Assembly (NCBI GenBank): GCA_038363925.1
Contig: JAQQWL010000012.1
Span: 372,001 to 436,000 of the forward strand
Direction of reading: 5' to 3'
Source of the DNA: Apiospora phragmitis
Taxonomy: Eukaryota; Ascomycota; Sordariomycetes; Amphisphaeriales; Apiosporaceae
DNA: 64,000 nucleotides
Positions 23,163-33,776 of this stretch are shown piece by piece. The stretch's first letter is position 1. Each line of letters starts with the position of its first letter. Made by a program: the position numbers and the translations under genes. Under the pieces are notes generated by a model. That model saw only the letters and a list, made by a program, of their open reading frames with translations. It was not told the DNA's origin and ran no database searches.

Positions 23163-24609
23163 TCAATTCTTCCACTTTGCGGCGAAGCACTGCGAGACTA
23201 TGTATGTGTCCGAGTTTCCGTTGGGAGTCTCAACCAGCTCGTAAGACGAATCGAAACCTCCTGCAGCCCACGACGTCCAGCCCAGATAAACATCGCTGTT
23301 GGAGCTGTTTGGGTCAATCTGTCAGAACAATTCTTGGAAACAAATATACACTCGTGCAGGGCAAGAAGGAAGGGAAGGATAGCGCTTTGACGCAGTATAC
23401 TTGAAAGTGGGAAAAACTTACTTGATGTAGTCCAATTGCTGACAGATGACGGTCCCGCAGCTGGCCACGTTGCCGCCGCCCGTCTCGCTGAGGAAGGCCT
23501 GGCGCCCGTTCGAGCGCAGCCAGGTCGCGAGGGGCGCGAAGGCGCCGTCGATGTTGTTGGTGGTGCACTCGACGTGCGTGCCGCTGTTGTCCGAGTCCGA
23601 GTACTTGTGCACGTCGAAGATGAGGCCGCTGGTGGTGCCGTCCGGGTTCTTGACCTTGAGCAGCTCCGGGCCGGACCCGTTGCTGATGAAGTTGGCCGCC
23701 GACGTGTAGTCCGTGCCCGGCAGCAGGATCACCTGCGACGTCGCGCCCGTGTTGCGGATCGCCGTCACCACCTTCTGCACCGTCTGGGCCCAGGTCCCGA
23801 TCGTCAGGTCGTGCGGCTCGTTCATGACGCCGAACACGACCCGGCTTTGCGCCTTGTACTTGGTCGCCAGCGCCGTCCACAGCGCCACGAACTGGTCGTC
23901 GGCGGGCCCGCCCTGCCCGATGACGGCCCCGTTGTAGCGCGCGTAGTTGTGGATGTCGAGGATGCAGTAGGTCCCCAGGTTCAGGCACCCTTGCATGAAG
24001 GCGTCGTACTTGGCCAGGTTGTTCGCGTTCAGGTTGCCCGTCGGGCTGTTGTTGGTCAGGTACTGCCAGCCCACCGGTAGGCGGAAGATGTTGAACTTGT
24101 CGTCGTTGACGAAGTGCCGCATCTGCTGCACGCCGCTCGACGACTGATCGGCGATCTGGCTGATGTCCTGGGTGCCGGATGTCACCATACCGAAGTCGAA
24201 CCCGGCGATGTTGACACCTGCGTACTTGACCTTGCCTCCTGGTGCTGATGTCGGGTTGCCGGGGGAAGACGTCGTAGTCGGAGCTAATGGTAGTAGGTCA
24301 GAATACACCGGTCCATCAAGAGATCATGGGCGGATTGGTACGGACATCCACCTCCACCTCCGCCTCCGCCCGAGCCAGGGATGCACTGCGAGTACCATTC
24401 ATTCACGACGGAGCAGGTGTATCCCGATACGCAAGTTGTAGCACCCGTCCAGCCGTTGCCACCGCCTAGTCAGTCTATGTCAATGGCTTGTACAAGAAGT
24501 GCCATGGTTCTGGGTCAAGCTTACATTGGCCATAGGCTGCTTGCTGGGCGAAAGCTTGGCCAGCCAGCCCGGCTGCGAGCGAGGCACCGAGACCCATGTT
24601 AATACCCAT
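23163..24609 (-). CDS. GH5 endo-beta-1,4-glucanase with N-terminal CBM1
   Basis: Secreted cellulase of the EGII/Cel5A type that cuts internal beta-1,4 bonds of cellulose. Four exons: 24525-24609, 24346-24465, 23422-24283 and 23163-23304; introns 59, 62 and 117 nt; exactly 403 codons, 402 residues. Order of parts: signal peptide (about residues 1-21), CBM1 ([15 protein letters not shown] to WYSQCIPG), a Gly- then Ser/Thr/Pro-rich linker, and the GH5 barrel. Both catalytic glutamates are present: acid/base near residue 224 in VMNEPHD and nucleophile near residue 335 in LSETGGG. The last exon encodes the closing part GWTSWAAGG. The second intron uses GTCCGT as donor, weaker than the others, but it is the junction that links CBM1 and linker in frame. 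Likely co-expressed with the nearby beta-glucosidase on plant material. Confidence 0.96.
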
Positions 24610-24723
24610 GTTGAAAGACTTGGAGTTGCTTGACTACTGTGAGATGAGCCAATAGTCGTCTCAAGGTAATGCTTGACTTTCTTGGTACCGAGCTTGGTGT
24701 TCGGAGAGACGATCCTCGGTTCT

Positions 24724-24730
24724 TTTTATA
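24724..24730 (-). promoter_or_regulatory. TATA box of the endoglucanase gene
   Basis: TATAAAA on the minus strand, about 115 nt before the ATG at 24609. Confidence 0.6.
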
Positions 24731-24970
24731 GATGCTTGGTTTTGACTGAAGCACGTATACCGGAGAAGGATCCGCGGACATGATCGCACACTTGCATCCT
24801 GCGACAACCGTTTCCGAGCGCTAGGCGTTTCTCGGCACCAAAAATCAATCCATCGTAGTTGAGAATGAGCTAATTCCGACCTACTGCATACGACGTCTGC
24901 TCCGTTGACCTGGAACGGGCAGGTGCCGTCGCTTATGATTGGCGGAATAAACTTTGGCAGATTTCAGGGG

Positions 24971-24987
24971 GGCTAGACCACCCCCAC
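24971..24987. promoter_or_regulatory. Candidate XlnR/Xyr1 and CreA/Cre1 sites upstream of the endoglucanase
   Basis: GGCTAG (24971-24976) fits the XlnR consensus GGCTAR, and CCCCAC (24982-24987) fits the reverse of the CreA consensus SYGGRG. They are side by side about 365 nt upstream of the start codon. Both motifs are short and occur by chance, so this is a suggestion supported mainly by position. Confidence 0.3.
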
Positions 24988-25438
24988 CAGCGCCCACCGA
25001 AGATTCCGCCGGTGGTCCCATATCCTCACGGCATAGGACGTTTCTGTGTTAGTTTGCGGGATTCAGAGCCGTATTTGCCTTCACGGGCAAGCAGTATGCA
25101 CCAAGGTCTGCCCAGACCGTTCTACAATGCCAGCCAACCTACCTATGTACCAGATCACACATCATGATTATGTAGTACACACAGCCAAACCCCCCGGCCG
25201 TGTTCGAAATCACCATGGTATACCCAGTTTCTGGCACCCGGCGGATTGATCCGAGGAATACACTCGAAAGGCGAAAGAAGAGCGTCTTCTGTGTGCGATG
25301 GGCTCACCTGCGAGGCTATAGGGGCTCCATTGTTGGCCTTCTGGTTTGTGCCGTGACTCGTACATTTGGCCGCCATTTCTGGATGCCGAATCCGGGGCAG
25401 CAACACCTCAGTGGCGGCGTCGGCGGTGACTAGGCTCC

Positions 25439-25741
25439 ACCAGGTCGAAGGGGAAGTTCCGCGACTCGAACTAGCCGCCCGTCCCCGTTCCGATTTCCAG
25501 GTCCTTGACGACGTAATCGTCGCCGCCGGCGGAGGAGGAGAAGGGCATACTCTCGTCCTTCTAGAGCGCCAGATGGAGCGCGTCGCCCAGGAGCAGGTGT
25601 CAGCATATCTTGTGCTGCAGGTCGACTCAGTTCTGCTCGGCACCGTCGTGGGGGAGCAGGTACCGTTCCTCGCAGTAGTAGCCCGAGTAGTCCGTCCTCC
25701 CGGTTTCCTCGACCGAGGCCGGGGTCCGGGATGTAGTGGCC
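25439..25741 (-). pseudogene. Relic of a LaeA-type SAM methyltransferase gene
   Basis: One minus-strand frame still reads as the N-terminal part of a fungal LaeA-like methyltransferase: TDYSGYYCEERYLLPHDGAEQN, then VDLQHK, then LLLGDALHLAL, then KDLEIGTGTG, matching the family order (tyrosine-rich start, P-D-x-EQ-R-LDLQH, then the SAM-binding D-IGTGTG motif). The frame is uninterrupted by indels but contains four stops: TGA after AEQN, TGA in the following line, TAG after HLAL and TAG directly after the IGTGTG motif, where the family has Trp. CGA to TGA and TGG to TAG are C:G to T:A changes, as from RIP. Nothing recognisable remains of the C-terminal half. Confidence 0.65.
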
Positions 25742-26165
25742 TGTTATTAGGTTGTTAGTGGTGGTGATAGTCTTGCTTTCTCCTCGCTTGGACGGCAAAG
25801 GGATTGCCGGTGAGGGATCAATCCCATCTCGCCTACGCGATTCCGTTGGCTAGTGACAGTTGCCTGTCGACCATCCTGCCAAGCGGGCGATGTTTCTAGA
25901 CGCAGTCGATTGGTTGTGACACTGACAAGAACGTTTTGCCAAGAACAATTGGCTGTCATCTCGCGACGATTAGCACGTTGATCTTCTTCACGAGCACACC
26001 TACAGCAAACAGGCATTTTGAGATGATGCGCAATAGAAATCAGTGTCTCGATAGGCAGTGTCAGCCTGAAGGTTCAATTGGCGGGACTTTTTGGCAGCCT
26101 CACTAGCGGAGGTGCAGTGCAATGATAGACCGGCATGCCAATACCCCCCAACCCCTTAAAGCTGG

Positions 26166-26189
26166 CAGTTGACAGTTGACAGTTGACAG
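26166..26189 (+). repeat. CAGTTGA tandem repeat
   Basis: Three full copies and part of a fourth of the 7-mer CAGTTGA. Confidence 0.85.
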
Positions 26190-26392
26190 CTCATCAATAT
26201 GTTCGTTCCGTGTAATAACATGAAGCCACCCGTGCGGCACAGCTGAGAATAAAAATAAATTGGCCGATCGAAATCCCAATCGCTCGCGCTTTCGCCAATA
26301 GCGCCCCGTCGGTTGTCCCCAGTTATTTGCCACTTATTGGTGTGGCCAGCAGCGGGCGATGCACAGCAAACACAGCCAATGCTGTGCCGCTT

Positions 26393-26470
26393 ACGCCGCA
26401 GGCTAACTGCTACTGCGGCCTGCGGCGTCAGCGAGTTAGCCTGCGCGAGTTAGCGAGTTAGGGCGGGTTA
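26393..26470. repeat. Nested inverted repeats and GCGAGTTAG direct repeats
   Basis: Arm ACGCCGCAGGC (26393-26403) pairs perfectly with GCCTGCGGCGT (26418-26428) around a 14-nt loop. An overlapping arm CGCAGGCTAAC (26398-26408) pairs perfectly with GTTAGCCTGCG (26435-26445), so two exclusive hairpins are possible. GCGAGTTAG occurs at 26431, 26445 and 26453, followed by GGGTTAGCG. It may be the end of an old transposable element; no coding remnant is seen. Confidence 0.7.
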
Positions 26471-26739
26471 GCGTCCAGGGCCACCCCCACAAAGCTGCTT
26501 ACTAGCCCGACCGTTATTGAGCTGATGATGGCGTCAAGCGAATTGAGAAAGATTTCGATACGGGATGTAAGCATATAAGTAAACGACCCTCGCAGTTTTC
26601 TTTTTGTTATCCTAAGTACTAGACCCTATTAAAAGTTTTCATATCTGAATCACTTATTCAAGTCGCACTCAGGAAACCTCAGAAAACAAATACAAATCAA
26701 TCCATACCTACCTCGTACGCACACACACACACACACATC

Positions 26740-27422
26740 ATGGCCCAACGATTACCCCCCTTCCCCGGCCCATGGGCATGTTCAAGGCGTACCAGACCCC
26801 ACCGCAGGGCGAGACGCTGGTGCTGAAGGAGAAGATCGTGTCGCTGTCGGGCGACAGCTTCGACATTAAGACGCTGGACGGCCGGCCCGTCTTCAAGGTC
26901 CAGGGCAACGCCTTCTCGCTCTCGGGCCGGAAAGAGGTCATGGACGTGGCCGGCAACCACCTCTTCACCATCCGGAAGCGGCTGCTGCGCCTGCACTCGA
27001 CCTTCTACGTCGAGGACCCGAGCGAGCGCGAGATCATGGAGGTCGCGGGCAAATTCAGCTGTAAGTTTTTTCTTTCTCTTTTTTCTTCTACTTCTTGATT
27101 TTCTGCCTCCCCTCAATGATTACAACAAGTTAGCTGACTGAATCCCCCAAAAGTCGGATCCTCCAAATCCGTCGCCACCTTCACGAGCGAAGGCGGCCAG
27201 CGCGAGAACCTGTTCATGAAAGGCAACTTCTTCGACACGCGCGCGGCCATCACGGACGAGGCCTCGGGCCAGGCCGTCGCCGTCATCAACCGGCAGCTCC
27301 TCAACCCGCGCGAGCTGCTGGGCGGCCAGCAGACGTACCACGTCACCGTCGCGCCCAACGTCGACCTGGCCGTCATCGTCGCCATGTGCATCTGCCTCGA
27401 CGAGCGGCGGAACGAGAACTAG
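26740..27422 (+). CDS. LURP-one-related (tubby C-terminal-like) protein, with apparent frameshift near the start
   Basis: Member of the LOR/DUF567 family, a tubby-like beta-barrel that may bind membrane lipids; function in fungi is unknown. One 93-nt intron (27061-27153) joins AGKFS to FGSSKSVATF. The body is typical: ETLVLKEKIVSLSGDSFDIK, KVQGNAFSLSGRKEVMD, NHLFTIRKR and the C-terminal NVDLAVIVAMCICLDE. The frame of the body first has a Met at 26772, but the ATG at 26740 opens MAQRLPPFPGP, which is how relatives usually begin, and runs into the body only if one C is added to the CCC at 26769-26771. With that base the product is 196 residues. After the TAG at 27420-27422 the frame stays open for 17 codons of Gly/Pro-rich sequence before the next TAG. 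Confidence 0.85.
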
Positions 27423-29704
27423 GGAGGCTACCCCGTGCCCGGCGGCGGCATGTCCGGCATGCCCGCTAGCTATTAGCTAGCTAGTTATTGATGAGATGTG
27501 TGCTGGGGGAGGAAACTTTTTCTGGGGGCGTTTCGGAATTGGGATTGATGATACCTCTGCTGCGCTGTTGTGGCTTTTATGCACCCCCTACTATTCCACC
27601 TTGAATCTTCAATTGAAGATGGAAATATAACACATTAAGATTAAACTCTGGTTCTTGTGATCTTCAACACGCTCGGGCGATGAATGTATATTAATGAAGC
27701 CCCTGACATTGAACTTGCTAGTCATCGTGCTTATAGCGGGAGGCACCAAGGCAGTCTTATCGAACGAGGGCGCCCTTGCCTAGCCCCTGTTGTCTAAAGA
27801 GGGTGTGGGCGATCATTACTCCGTCTTGTGAATGTTGTTCGTGCCGGCTGACACAATATTCCCTGCTCTGCTCGGCAGATCTGCAGCTGTGGATGACAGT
27901 AAGGCTACCGGCCAGCCGTCCCAGCTGCTTGAACGAGGTGGAATAGACAACGGCAATGGCTTGTTGGGCACATCAGATAGAGATGAGGAGATGTCTGGTT
28001 GGGGAGTGAAAAAGGGGCAGGGCAGTGGGGAAGCTCGATGATATGATTCGTTGGAATATTCCTCCTTCTTTTGAGATGGTGTTAGTATCACGAATTATAC
28101 TAAATGAAACAACATCGTGGCCAACAAAATGCTTGGCCCAGTAAGACAGGATCCTTATGGACGATGACCTCGCTTGCTACTTTATCCTTTATTACGGAGT
28201 AGTAGGTGACATATGATGAGACCAAAACTGGACAGAGTCTCGTAAAATTTGTCCGCTTGTGTGTTACTTCAGGCTTTCTCCCCTTTTAGCCCCCCTTTTC
28301 TCTTCTATCTCTCTCTTTCATCCTTGCTTCCTTCATATCGTGCTTGCTGTTCTAATGTTCTAATGTTCGTCTTAGTTGGTGTTTACACTATTCCAAATGC
28401 TCAATGCTGGGCTTCACTAATAATACGATGCCTCTACTTCGCTTGGGAACACAAACCTTCATGCCAGCCATCCTATATGTTTGAGCTGCCCGAATAGGGA
28501 AAATTCGAGGGCTCGGATAGTGCGATCTCGGGAGATGAAAGCACCCTCCCCCCAGTAACTCAGACATATCACTACTGCCAGTTACCTCAGCTACTGGTGC
28601 TTCGGCGGAAACCCGCATCGGCTCGCTGCACAAAAATACCCACTGTTCTACCCAAGAAATGCAAGTGATCCGCACACAACGTCTGCTACCGGTACATTGG
28701 AGCACAGGCTGACGGACCTTGTCCAACTGACTTTGGCTGACGAGCCCTGGTCGCCGGTCATTTTGGTAATTGACGTACAGTCTATCTATATCCGACTTCA
28801 TGGTCATTTCATAGACCAACCGCCCTTTACAAAACCCTATACTATTTTGGTGGCCCGAAGCGATTCTGTATCGCCCAGGCGGATTCCGGGTGGGAGGGAA
28901 TCCTGCCCCATCGTATTCAAGAGCTATCGTATCAATATCATACAAGGAGATAGAACGGCGATGAGCAATGTTATAAGAGGAAAAACGTGAGTAGTTACAC
29001 GTCGCAGGTGACAATATGGAAGATGGAGCGATTATGTGCTGGAGCTACGGGTAGCGAAGTGAGAGACTCTGAGCTGGACGATGCTAGGTGTGGAAGGGGT
29101 CGCGCTGTGGATTTGGCGAAAGCATTGAGTTGAACCGGAGACTTCTCCAGGCAATGCATTTCAAAAATAGAGTATGTGTATTGGGACATGGGCTCCCGCA
29201 GATAAAACTGTTTGGTGAGATCGAATGACGGGTCGAAAAGAAGCAAAGAAGACGTTTTTTTTTTTTTAGATATAGCGAAGCAAGTGATGGATACGATCCA
29301 GGAATACTTGAATGATGGGGTGTGTGACAGTGCTGGTGGTCGCTGCAATCGCGTGATTTGATTGGTCGGGAAGCCCCTGTAGCTGGCCTGGAGCAGGAAT
29401 TGACTGGTTTTCAGGCCTTCATTATCCATGCAGGGGTCTGTCCGTCCACCAGCAGCTCATCCATGCCTCCTTTCTTGTCCACCAACCCAACAACCCCCAA
29501 ACAAGTCCTTTGTGATGCACAAAGAGAAACCCCCAACCAAGCAATCAAGACCCATTGTGACTCGGCCGGCCCCTGCAGGTTGAGAAAAAGATAAGTTTCA
29601 AGAAAATGGCGATATATTTGTACCTGTGGAATAAAAAGAAGACAACGTGGCGTTCTGTCTGATCCCCTCATTGCAAGTGACTCAACTTACCACGAACTTC
29701 CATC
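27423..29704. other. Intergenic, 2.3 kb
   Basis: No supported gene. A 208-codon open frame on the minus strand (28388-29014) has no codon bias or domain. A T11 run lies at about 29257-29267. Confidence 0.45.
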
Positions 29705-30355
29705 ATGTTGCTGACCTTCTACGTACTATCATGTCTCATGCTGTCGGTCCTGGCCAGGCGGGCGACAGACCATTTCGGCCCTGAAGTCACACTCAGAGAA
29801 ACATCCACAACTACGCACGTCTCCGTCGTCTCCTCCACGTCGCCATCTCAAGTAAGTCATGAGTCTGCTACTCCCGCTGTAACAGCATCATCTGACCGTG
29901 GCACACAGTCCCCAACAGCAACGCCGCACTCCGGCTTCACAGAACCAAGCTCCTGCACCGACGCCCGCCGCGCCGCCGTGGCTATGGCCCTCGCCCACTC
30001 GCCCAACGCGCCCCTCTTCCCCGAGGATTGGCCCGCGGGCTGCCGGGAGATCCAGGACAGCCTGAAACAGATCGCGGACGCGTTCCTGCCGACGGCGTAT
30101 CTACCCAAGGACAAGTTCAACGAGGTCGCGCGCCGCGAGAACTGCCGCCTCGACGTCCGGGTCCGTGGCGGCGCCGTGGTCCTGGGGCAGGCCCACCTCG
30201 AGGAGCTCATCGCGACGGGGCTCGGGGCCAGCCTGCGGGGACGGGTCGCGGTGCAGGGGCGCATGGTCTGCGCGCGGCTCAACGGGACGGAGGGGGAGCG
30301 GGTTGATGTGGAGTGGATGATGGTGCCTATTCTCAAGGATGGGAATGAGGTATGA
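29705..30355 (+). CDS. Secreted protein of unknown function
   Basis: A single-exon frame of 216 residues, with an N-terminal hydrophobic stretch (MLLTFYVLSCLMLSVLA) that looks like a signal peptide, then a Ser/Thr-rich region (about residues 30-78) and a GC-rich, codon-biased globular part (about residues 80-216) with SSCTDARRAAVAMALAHSPN and FPEDWPAGCREIQDSLK. Two Cys pairs of the globular part could form disulfides. I do not recognise a family. A GTAAGT..AACAG pair at 29852-29888 would be only a 37-nt intron, so I read straight through. Upstream, ACTTCCATC precedes the ATG. Confidence 0.65.
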   Translation: MLLTFYVLSCLMLSVLARRATDHFGPEVTLRETSTTTHVSVVSSTSPSQVSHESATPAVTASSDRGTQSPTATPHSGFTEPSSCTDARRAAVAMALAHSPNAPLFPEDWPAGCREIQDSLKQIADAFLPTAYLPKDKFNEVARRENCRLDVRVRGGAVVLGQAHLEELIATGLGASLRGRVAVQGRMVCARLNGTEGERVDVEWMMVPILKDGNEV

Positions 30356-31166
30356 CGATCATGATCATGAATGTGCAGTGGACAAGGTATAGCCAGCTTG
30401 CTACCTACTACGAGGAATAGATGGCGGCGGCGGTGCTGTGTGTGTGTGTATGGGTGGTGGCTGCTGCCGGGTTTCCATTTGACGTGAGATGCAAGATCGA
30501 TATACTTGCGGCTCACATTTCATCCTTCCTACAATGATACATCATGATTAGATTTATGTCTAAGCAAACAGCCGCCGACTGACACCTGGCAACAGCAGGG
30601 CAGCCCAATGCTCCATTGGACGTGTGATGTGATAACCCGACGCAGCGGATCTCAAGCCCACCAAAAGCAGTCGTCCGGCCAAATCGCCACGCTTACTGTA
30701 GACGAACATGCGCCCATCGTAAACCCACCCAATGAATGGGTTTCCTATTCCCTTTTTACTAATTTAAGCCCCAGTGCAAGACGCAGCGAAAGCGAAGGAG
30801 CTTCTTGGCTCTTGGCTCAGCCATGGGAAAAGCCCAATGTGCTGGGTTAAGATCGACACGATGGTGTGCGGCGCAGCCAGGCAAACACACCACTCACTGC
30901 CAGATTGCAGAACCAACCGTCGAGGTGCAGCACCCCCCAAATACGCTGGCAAATATCTCCGGATTTACTTACTCTTTCGGTCGAATTACTGTTTGTTGGT
31001 TCTTCTCTTTTATTTGTTACATCATCATCGCGAATCTGTATTACACCGACCTGCATCAATCCTTTAACCAGGGGAAGTCAACACCACCGGCAAATATATA
31101 CTTACATACTTATACAACCTCTGTCGCATACAAAGCATACCGCGCGTACAGATAGGTTTATACACA
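30356..31166. other. Intergenic
   Basis: No gene seen. It includes a short GT repeat (about 30437-30449) and an AT-rich stretch with TTACTTACTC before the membrane protein gene. Confidence 0.5.
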
Positions 31167-31553
31167 ATGGCGTACAGCGACGACTTCAATTCCGGGGTCA
31201 GGACCATCTCCACGGTCTGGATCGTGGTCATTGTCGTGCTCGTCGTCTTCAGTGTCGGGGGCTTGATCGTGGCCATCTGGCTGTGGAGGCGCCATGTGTC
31301 GCGGCGCAACAAGAGGATGGAGGCCTTCTATGCCGCGCCGATTCAAGCAGGCCCTTCGCAGCAGCAGCAGCAACTTCCGCAGCAGTATCCCAACTACAAC
31401 TACCAGCAGAAACCGCAAGAAGCGCCGACGTCGTCGCCGCTGCCGCGAGCACAATTGGACGCGCAAGAAACGGGCGTCAGCAATAACAACCGTACCAACT
31501 ACACCAACAGAAACGGCTATAACACCCAGACCAGGAGTGAGCTGTACGGATGA
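31167..31553 (+). CDS. Small single-pass membrane protein
   Basis: 128 residues in one exon. Residues 13-42 are a strong transmembrane segment (TVWIVVIVVLVVFSVGGLIV), followed at once by a basic stop-transfer region (WRRHVSRRNKR), which suggests a short N-terminal outside and a longer cytosolic tail. The tail is low-complexity, rich in Gln, Asn, Pro and Tyr (QQQQQLPQQYPNYNYQQ). No catalytic domain is visible. Small membrane proteins with such tails are common in filamentous ascomycetes and mostly uncharacterised. Converges with the glyoxalase-like gene. Confidence 0.75.
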   Translation: MAYSDDFNSGVRTISTVWIVVIVVLVVFSVGGLIVAIWLWRRHVSRRNKRMEAFYAAPIQAGPSQQQQQLPQQYPNYNYQQKPQEAPTSSPLPRAQLDAQETGVSNNNRTNYTNRNGYNTQTRSELYG

Positions 31554-31980
31554 GCGAAGGGCGCCCAAGAAAAGAAGGGCCGTGGGGGCTCAACGTCAAT
31601 CGAGCGGGGAAGAGTCCAAACGGTGACGAGGGCATGAGAACGACATCGACTGGTTTTGAAGGATGCATAACTTCTCCGAACAGTCGGTCCGGCAGTTCCA
31701 AACTGGGACGACACGCGAGACTTGCAGTCTTGAGAGAATCACCAATTGGCGCGCGCGCTTGTGGTATACGAGATTTACGGCACGAGAGGCGGGCGAAGAA
31801 GGGTCACGATACGATACGATGCCATGCAACCGACCGGCTTGGCTGAGCTACTGCAGAATATATATATATATACCCACGTCGGACAGGATATACCACACCG
31901 AACATATATGTTCATATACCCAATTTCATGTTTATAGCGAGAAAATATCCTACGTTATCAGTACCATACCTGTACATATC
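31554..31980. other. Intergenic between convergent genes
   Basis: No gene; a short TA repeat lies at about 31860-31872. Confidence 0.5.
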
Positions 31981-33013
31981 TCAATTGGAAGAAGATACGA
32001 ATTCAAACTCAAGCCGAACCTCGTCCGTGATGCGACCACCGATCGTCTTCCCCGCAAACTCCCACGACGTAGTGAAGAACTTGATCGTCAACTTCTCGGT
32101 CCCTTCTTCTTCTGCTTGGTGGTAGGTTTCGGCATCGTGGCCTCCTGTCGTCCTCAGGTGTACCTCGCCACGTTCGTGATGACCGTCCTCGGGCGTCCCG
32201 ACTGTCCAACGACGATGACCCTCATGGCCACTGTCGCCGCCACCCTCCTTTTTGGCGAAGAGGACATCGTAGACAGGCTTTAGCCTTGAACCGGACGTGG
32301 TGGCAACAGCGTCCGGCTGAAGAGCCGCAGCAGCAGCTGGTGGTGGCGTAACTTGCAGCACCGCCACGCCCACCGCGCCAGAAGCGTGCTCCGCCAGCTT
32401 CCCGTCCTGGTAGGGGACCCGCAGCTGCCGAGGCGTCTCGTCTCAGGCACCAGAACGGCAGGACGCCGGGCTCCAGCGGCTTCCCTGTGGCCGCATCGTC
32501 TGCCGCCGAGATGGCCCACTTCAGCACCTCGCCGTCGGGCCTGTTCCGGCCCCCGCGCACCAGGTCGCGGTACGCAATGGCGCCGTCCCCCGCGTCCCGG
32601 ACTTTCTGTTGTATCTCTTGGAAAGCCGCCGGTACCGATCCCAGCCTATCGTCATCATTCTCGGCACCCTTATGAATACTGGCAGTAGTAGTAGCCGAAG
32701 GAGCAGAAGAGGTAGAAGAAAGAAGAAGGGTCAGAGCCCAATCAATCACAGTCCCCTCCCTCTGTCGACCCCAGCGATGCCCCGCCCTCCCGCCGCGACC
32801 CACATCATCATCAACAAAGGCGATCAGCTCCAGGTAGGACCCGTCGGCGAAGAAGACCAGCACGTTCTCGGTCACGCCGTCGGCGTGCTTACCGCCCGGG
32901 TGCAGCATGAAGGCCTTGGCGAGCCAGGAGGGCGGAGACGCCAGGAAGGCGTGGGGCACGAGGATGACGATGTGGTCTAGGAGGGGTGGCGTTGTTGACG
33001 GTTCCGGCGACAT
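31981..33013 (-). CDS. Glyoxalase-like domain protein (apparent 1-nt frameshift)
   Basis: Member of the glyoxalase-like (VOC superfamily) proteins common in fungi, of unknown substrate. The start reads LLDHIVILVP, then LHPGGKHADGVTENVLVFFADGSYLEL, the typical first half with the metal-ligand His. The second half follows in frame (GGRNRPDGEVLKWAI, LPFWCL), then breaks: the expected DETPRQLRVPYQDGK continues in another frame near 32438-32446. One extra base accounts for it; without it the protein is 343 residues ending FEFVSSSN. The reading frames are GC-rich and codon-biased on both sides of the break, so the break is recent or a consensus error. No introns seen. Poly-G (33072-33082) lies just upstream. 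Confidence 0.8.
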
Positions 33014-33776
33014 CTTTTTCGTTTTCTTTTCTGTTCTTTGTTAAAGGGGATGCTGCTACGAAAGGGAAGAAGGGGGGGGGGGCGGGCAGGTAGGTAAATG
33101 AATACCTGAACGGGGCAGACCTAGTTGTTTGGGAAGGTTGATGCGAAGTCAGATTAAGGAAAGAAAGTGTAGGTGGCGCCGCCGAGACGCCCCGGGTTGG
33201 AATGTCCAGGCGGAGTTGCGGGGGCGGGGCTCAAAGTGCCGGAGTCAATCACGCAATATGACTGGCAAAACACTCAACCACTTAGACTCCAATACACATC
33301 GGCTCTGTTTGCTTTTGAGACGCGAGTCTTACAATTGGGGACATACAAATGATGAACTGCGATATTGTTGGCGCATGAGGTAAAGATGTATAGAGCAAGA
33401 ATGGGTCCATAGTCCAGCCTCTGGAACATACGCAGCTAGCCAAGCAGATAGATACCTCAGTTTAAACACATGCAATCTCACAGTCGATTTTGCCCTAACA
33501 TGCCAATGGGTGGTTATGTTGTATTTGAACTCTGGCCATTGCAATCGTAGATACCAGCCACTGAGTTTAGTGTGTAGTAATAGAAGCCCTGATGTTCCCA
33601 TCTATCGAGATCTTGAGATGCGGTATCCACGTATAAGCCAGGAGACATCGCAGTGAATATAATCCCGAAACATCTAGCACATCAACTCGGCCAGCTATCA
33701 AGTCCAACACATAACCATCTCTGTCCAGTCCCCAAGTTGAATCCCAACGATAGCTAGCCTCAAGTCCAAGTCCAAA
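33014..33776. other. Intergenic with poly-G tract
   Basis: No gene. An 11-G run is at 33072-33082, upstream of the glyoxalase-like gene. Confidence 0.55.

Larger units (their letters stand above)
24610..25438. other. Endoglucanase promoter and intergenic region
   Basis: No gene. It holds the TATA box and candidate carbon-response sites listed separately, then unremarkable sequence up to the methyltransferase relic. Confidence 0.5.
25742..26739. other. Intergenic with repeats
   Basis: No gene. It holds the CAGTTGA tandem repeat and the nested hairpin described separately, plus an (AC)n tract at 26720-26737 just before the LURP-one start. Confidence 0.5.

Noticed and set aside
26166..26189. 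Short tandem repeat considered as a CRISPR or satellite
   Set aside because: Seven-base units without spacers; a simple tandem repeat in a eukaryotic genome.
28388..29014. 208-codon minus-strand open frame
   Set aside because: No codon bias, no domain, no signal peptide and no nearby promoter; likely chance.
29852..29888. GTAAGT..AACAG pair inside the secreted-protein gene
   Set aside because: 37 nt is shorter than the introns seen elsewhere here, and the frame reads through without it.
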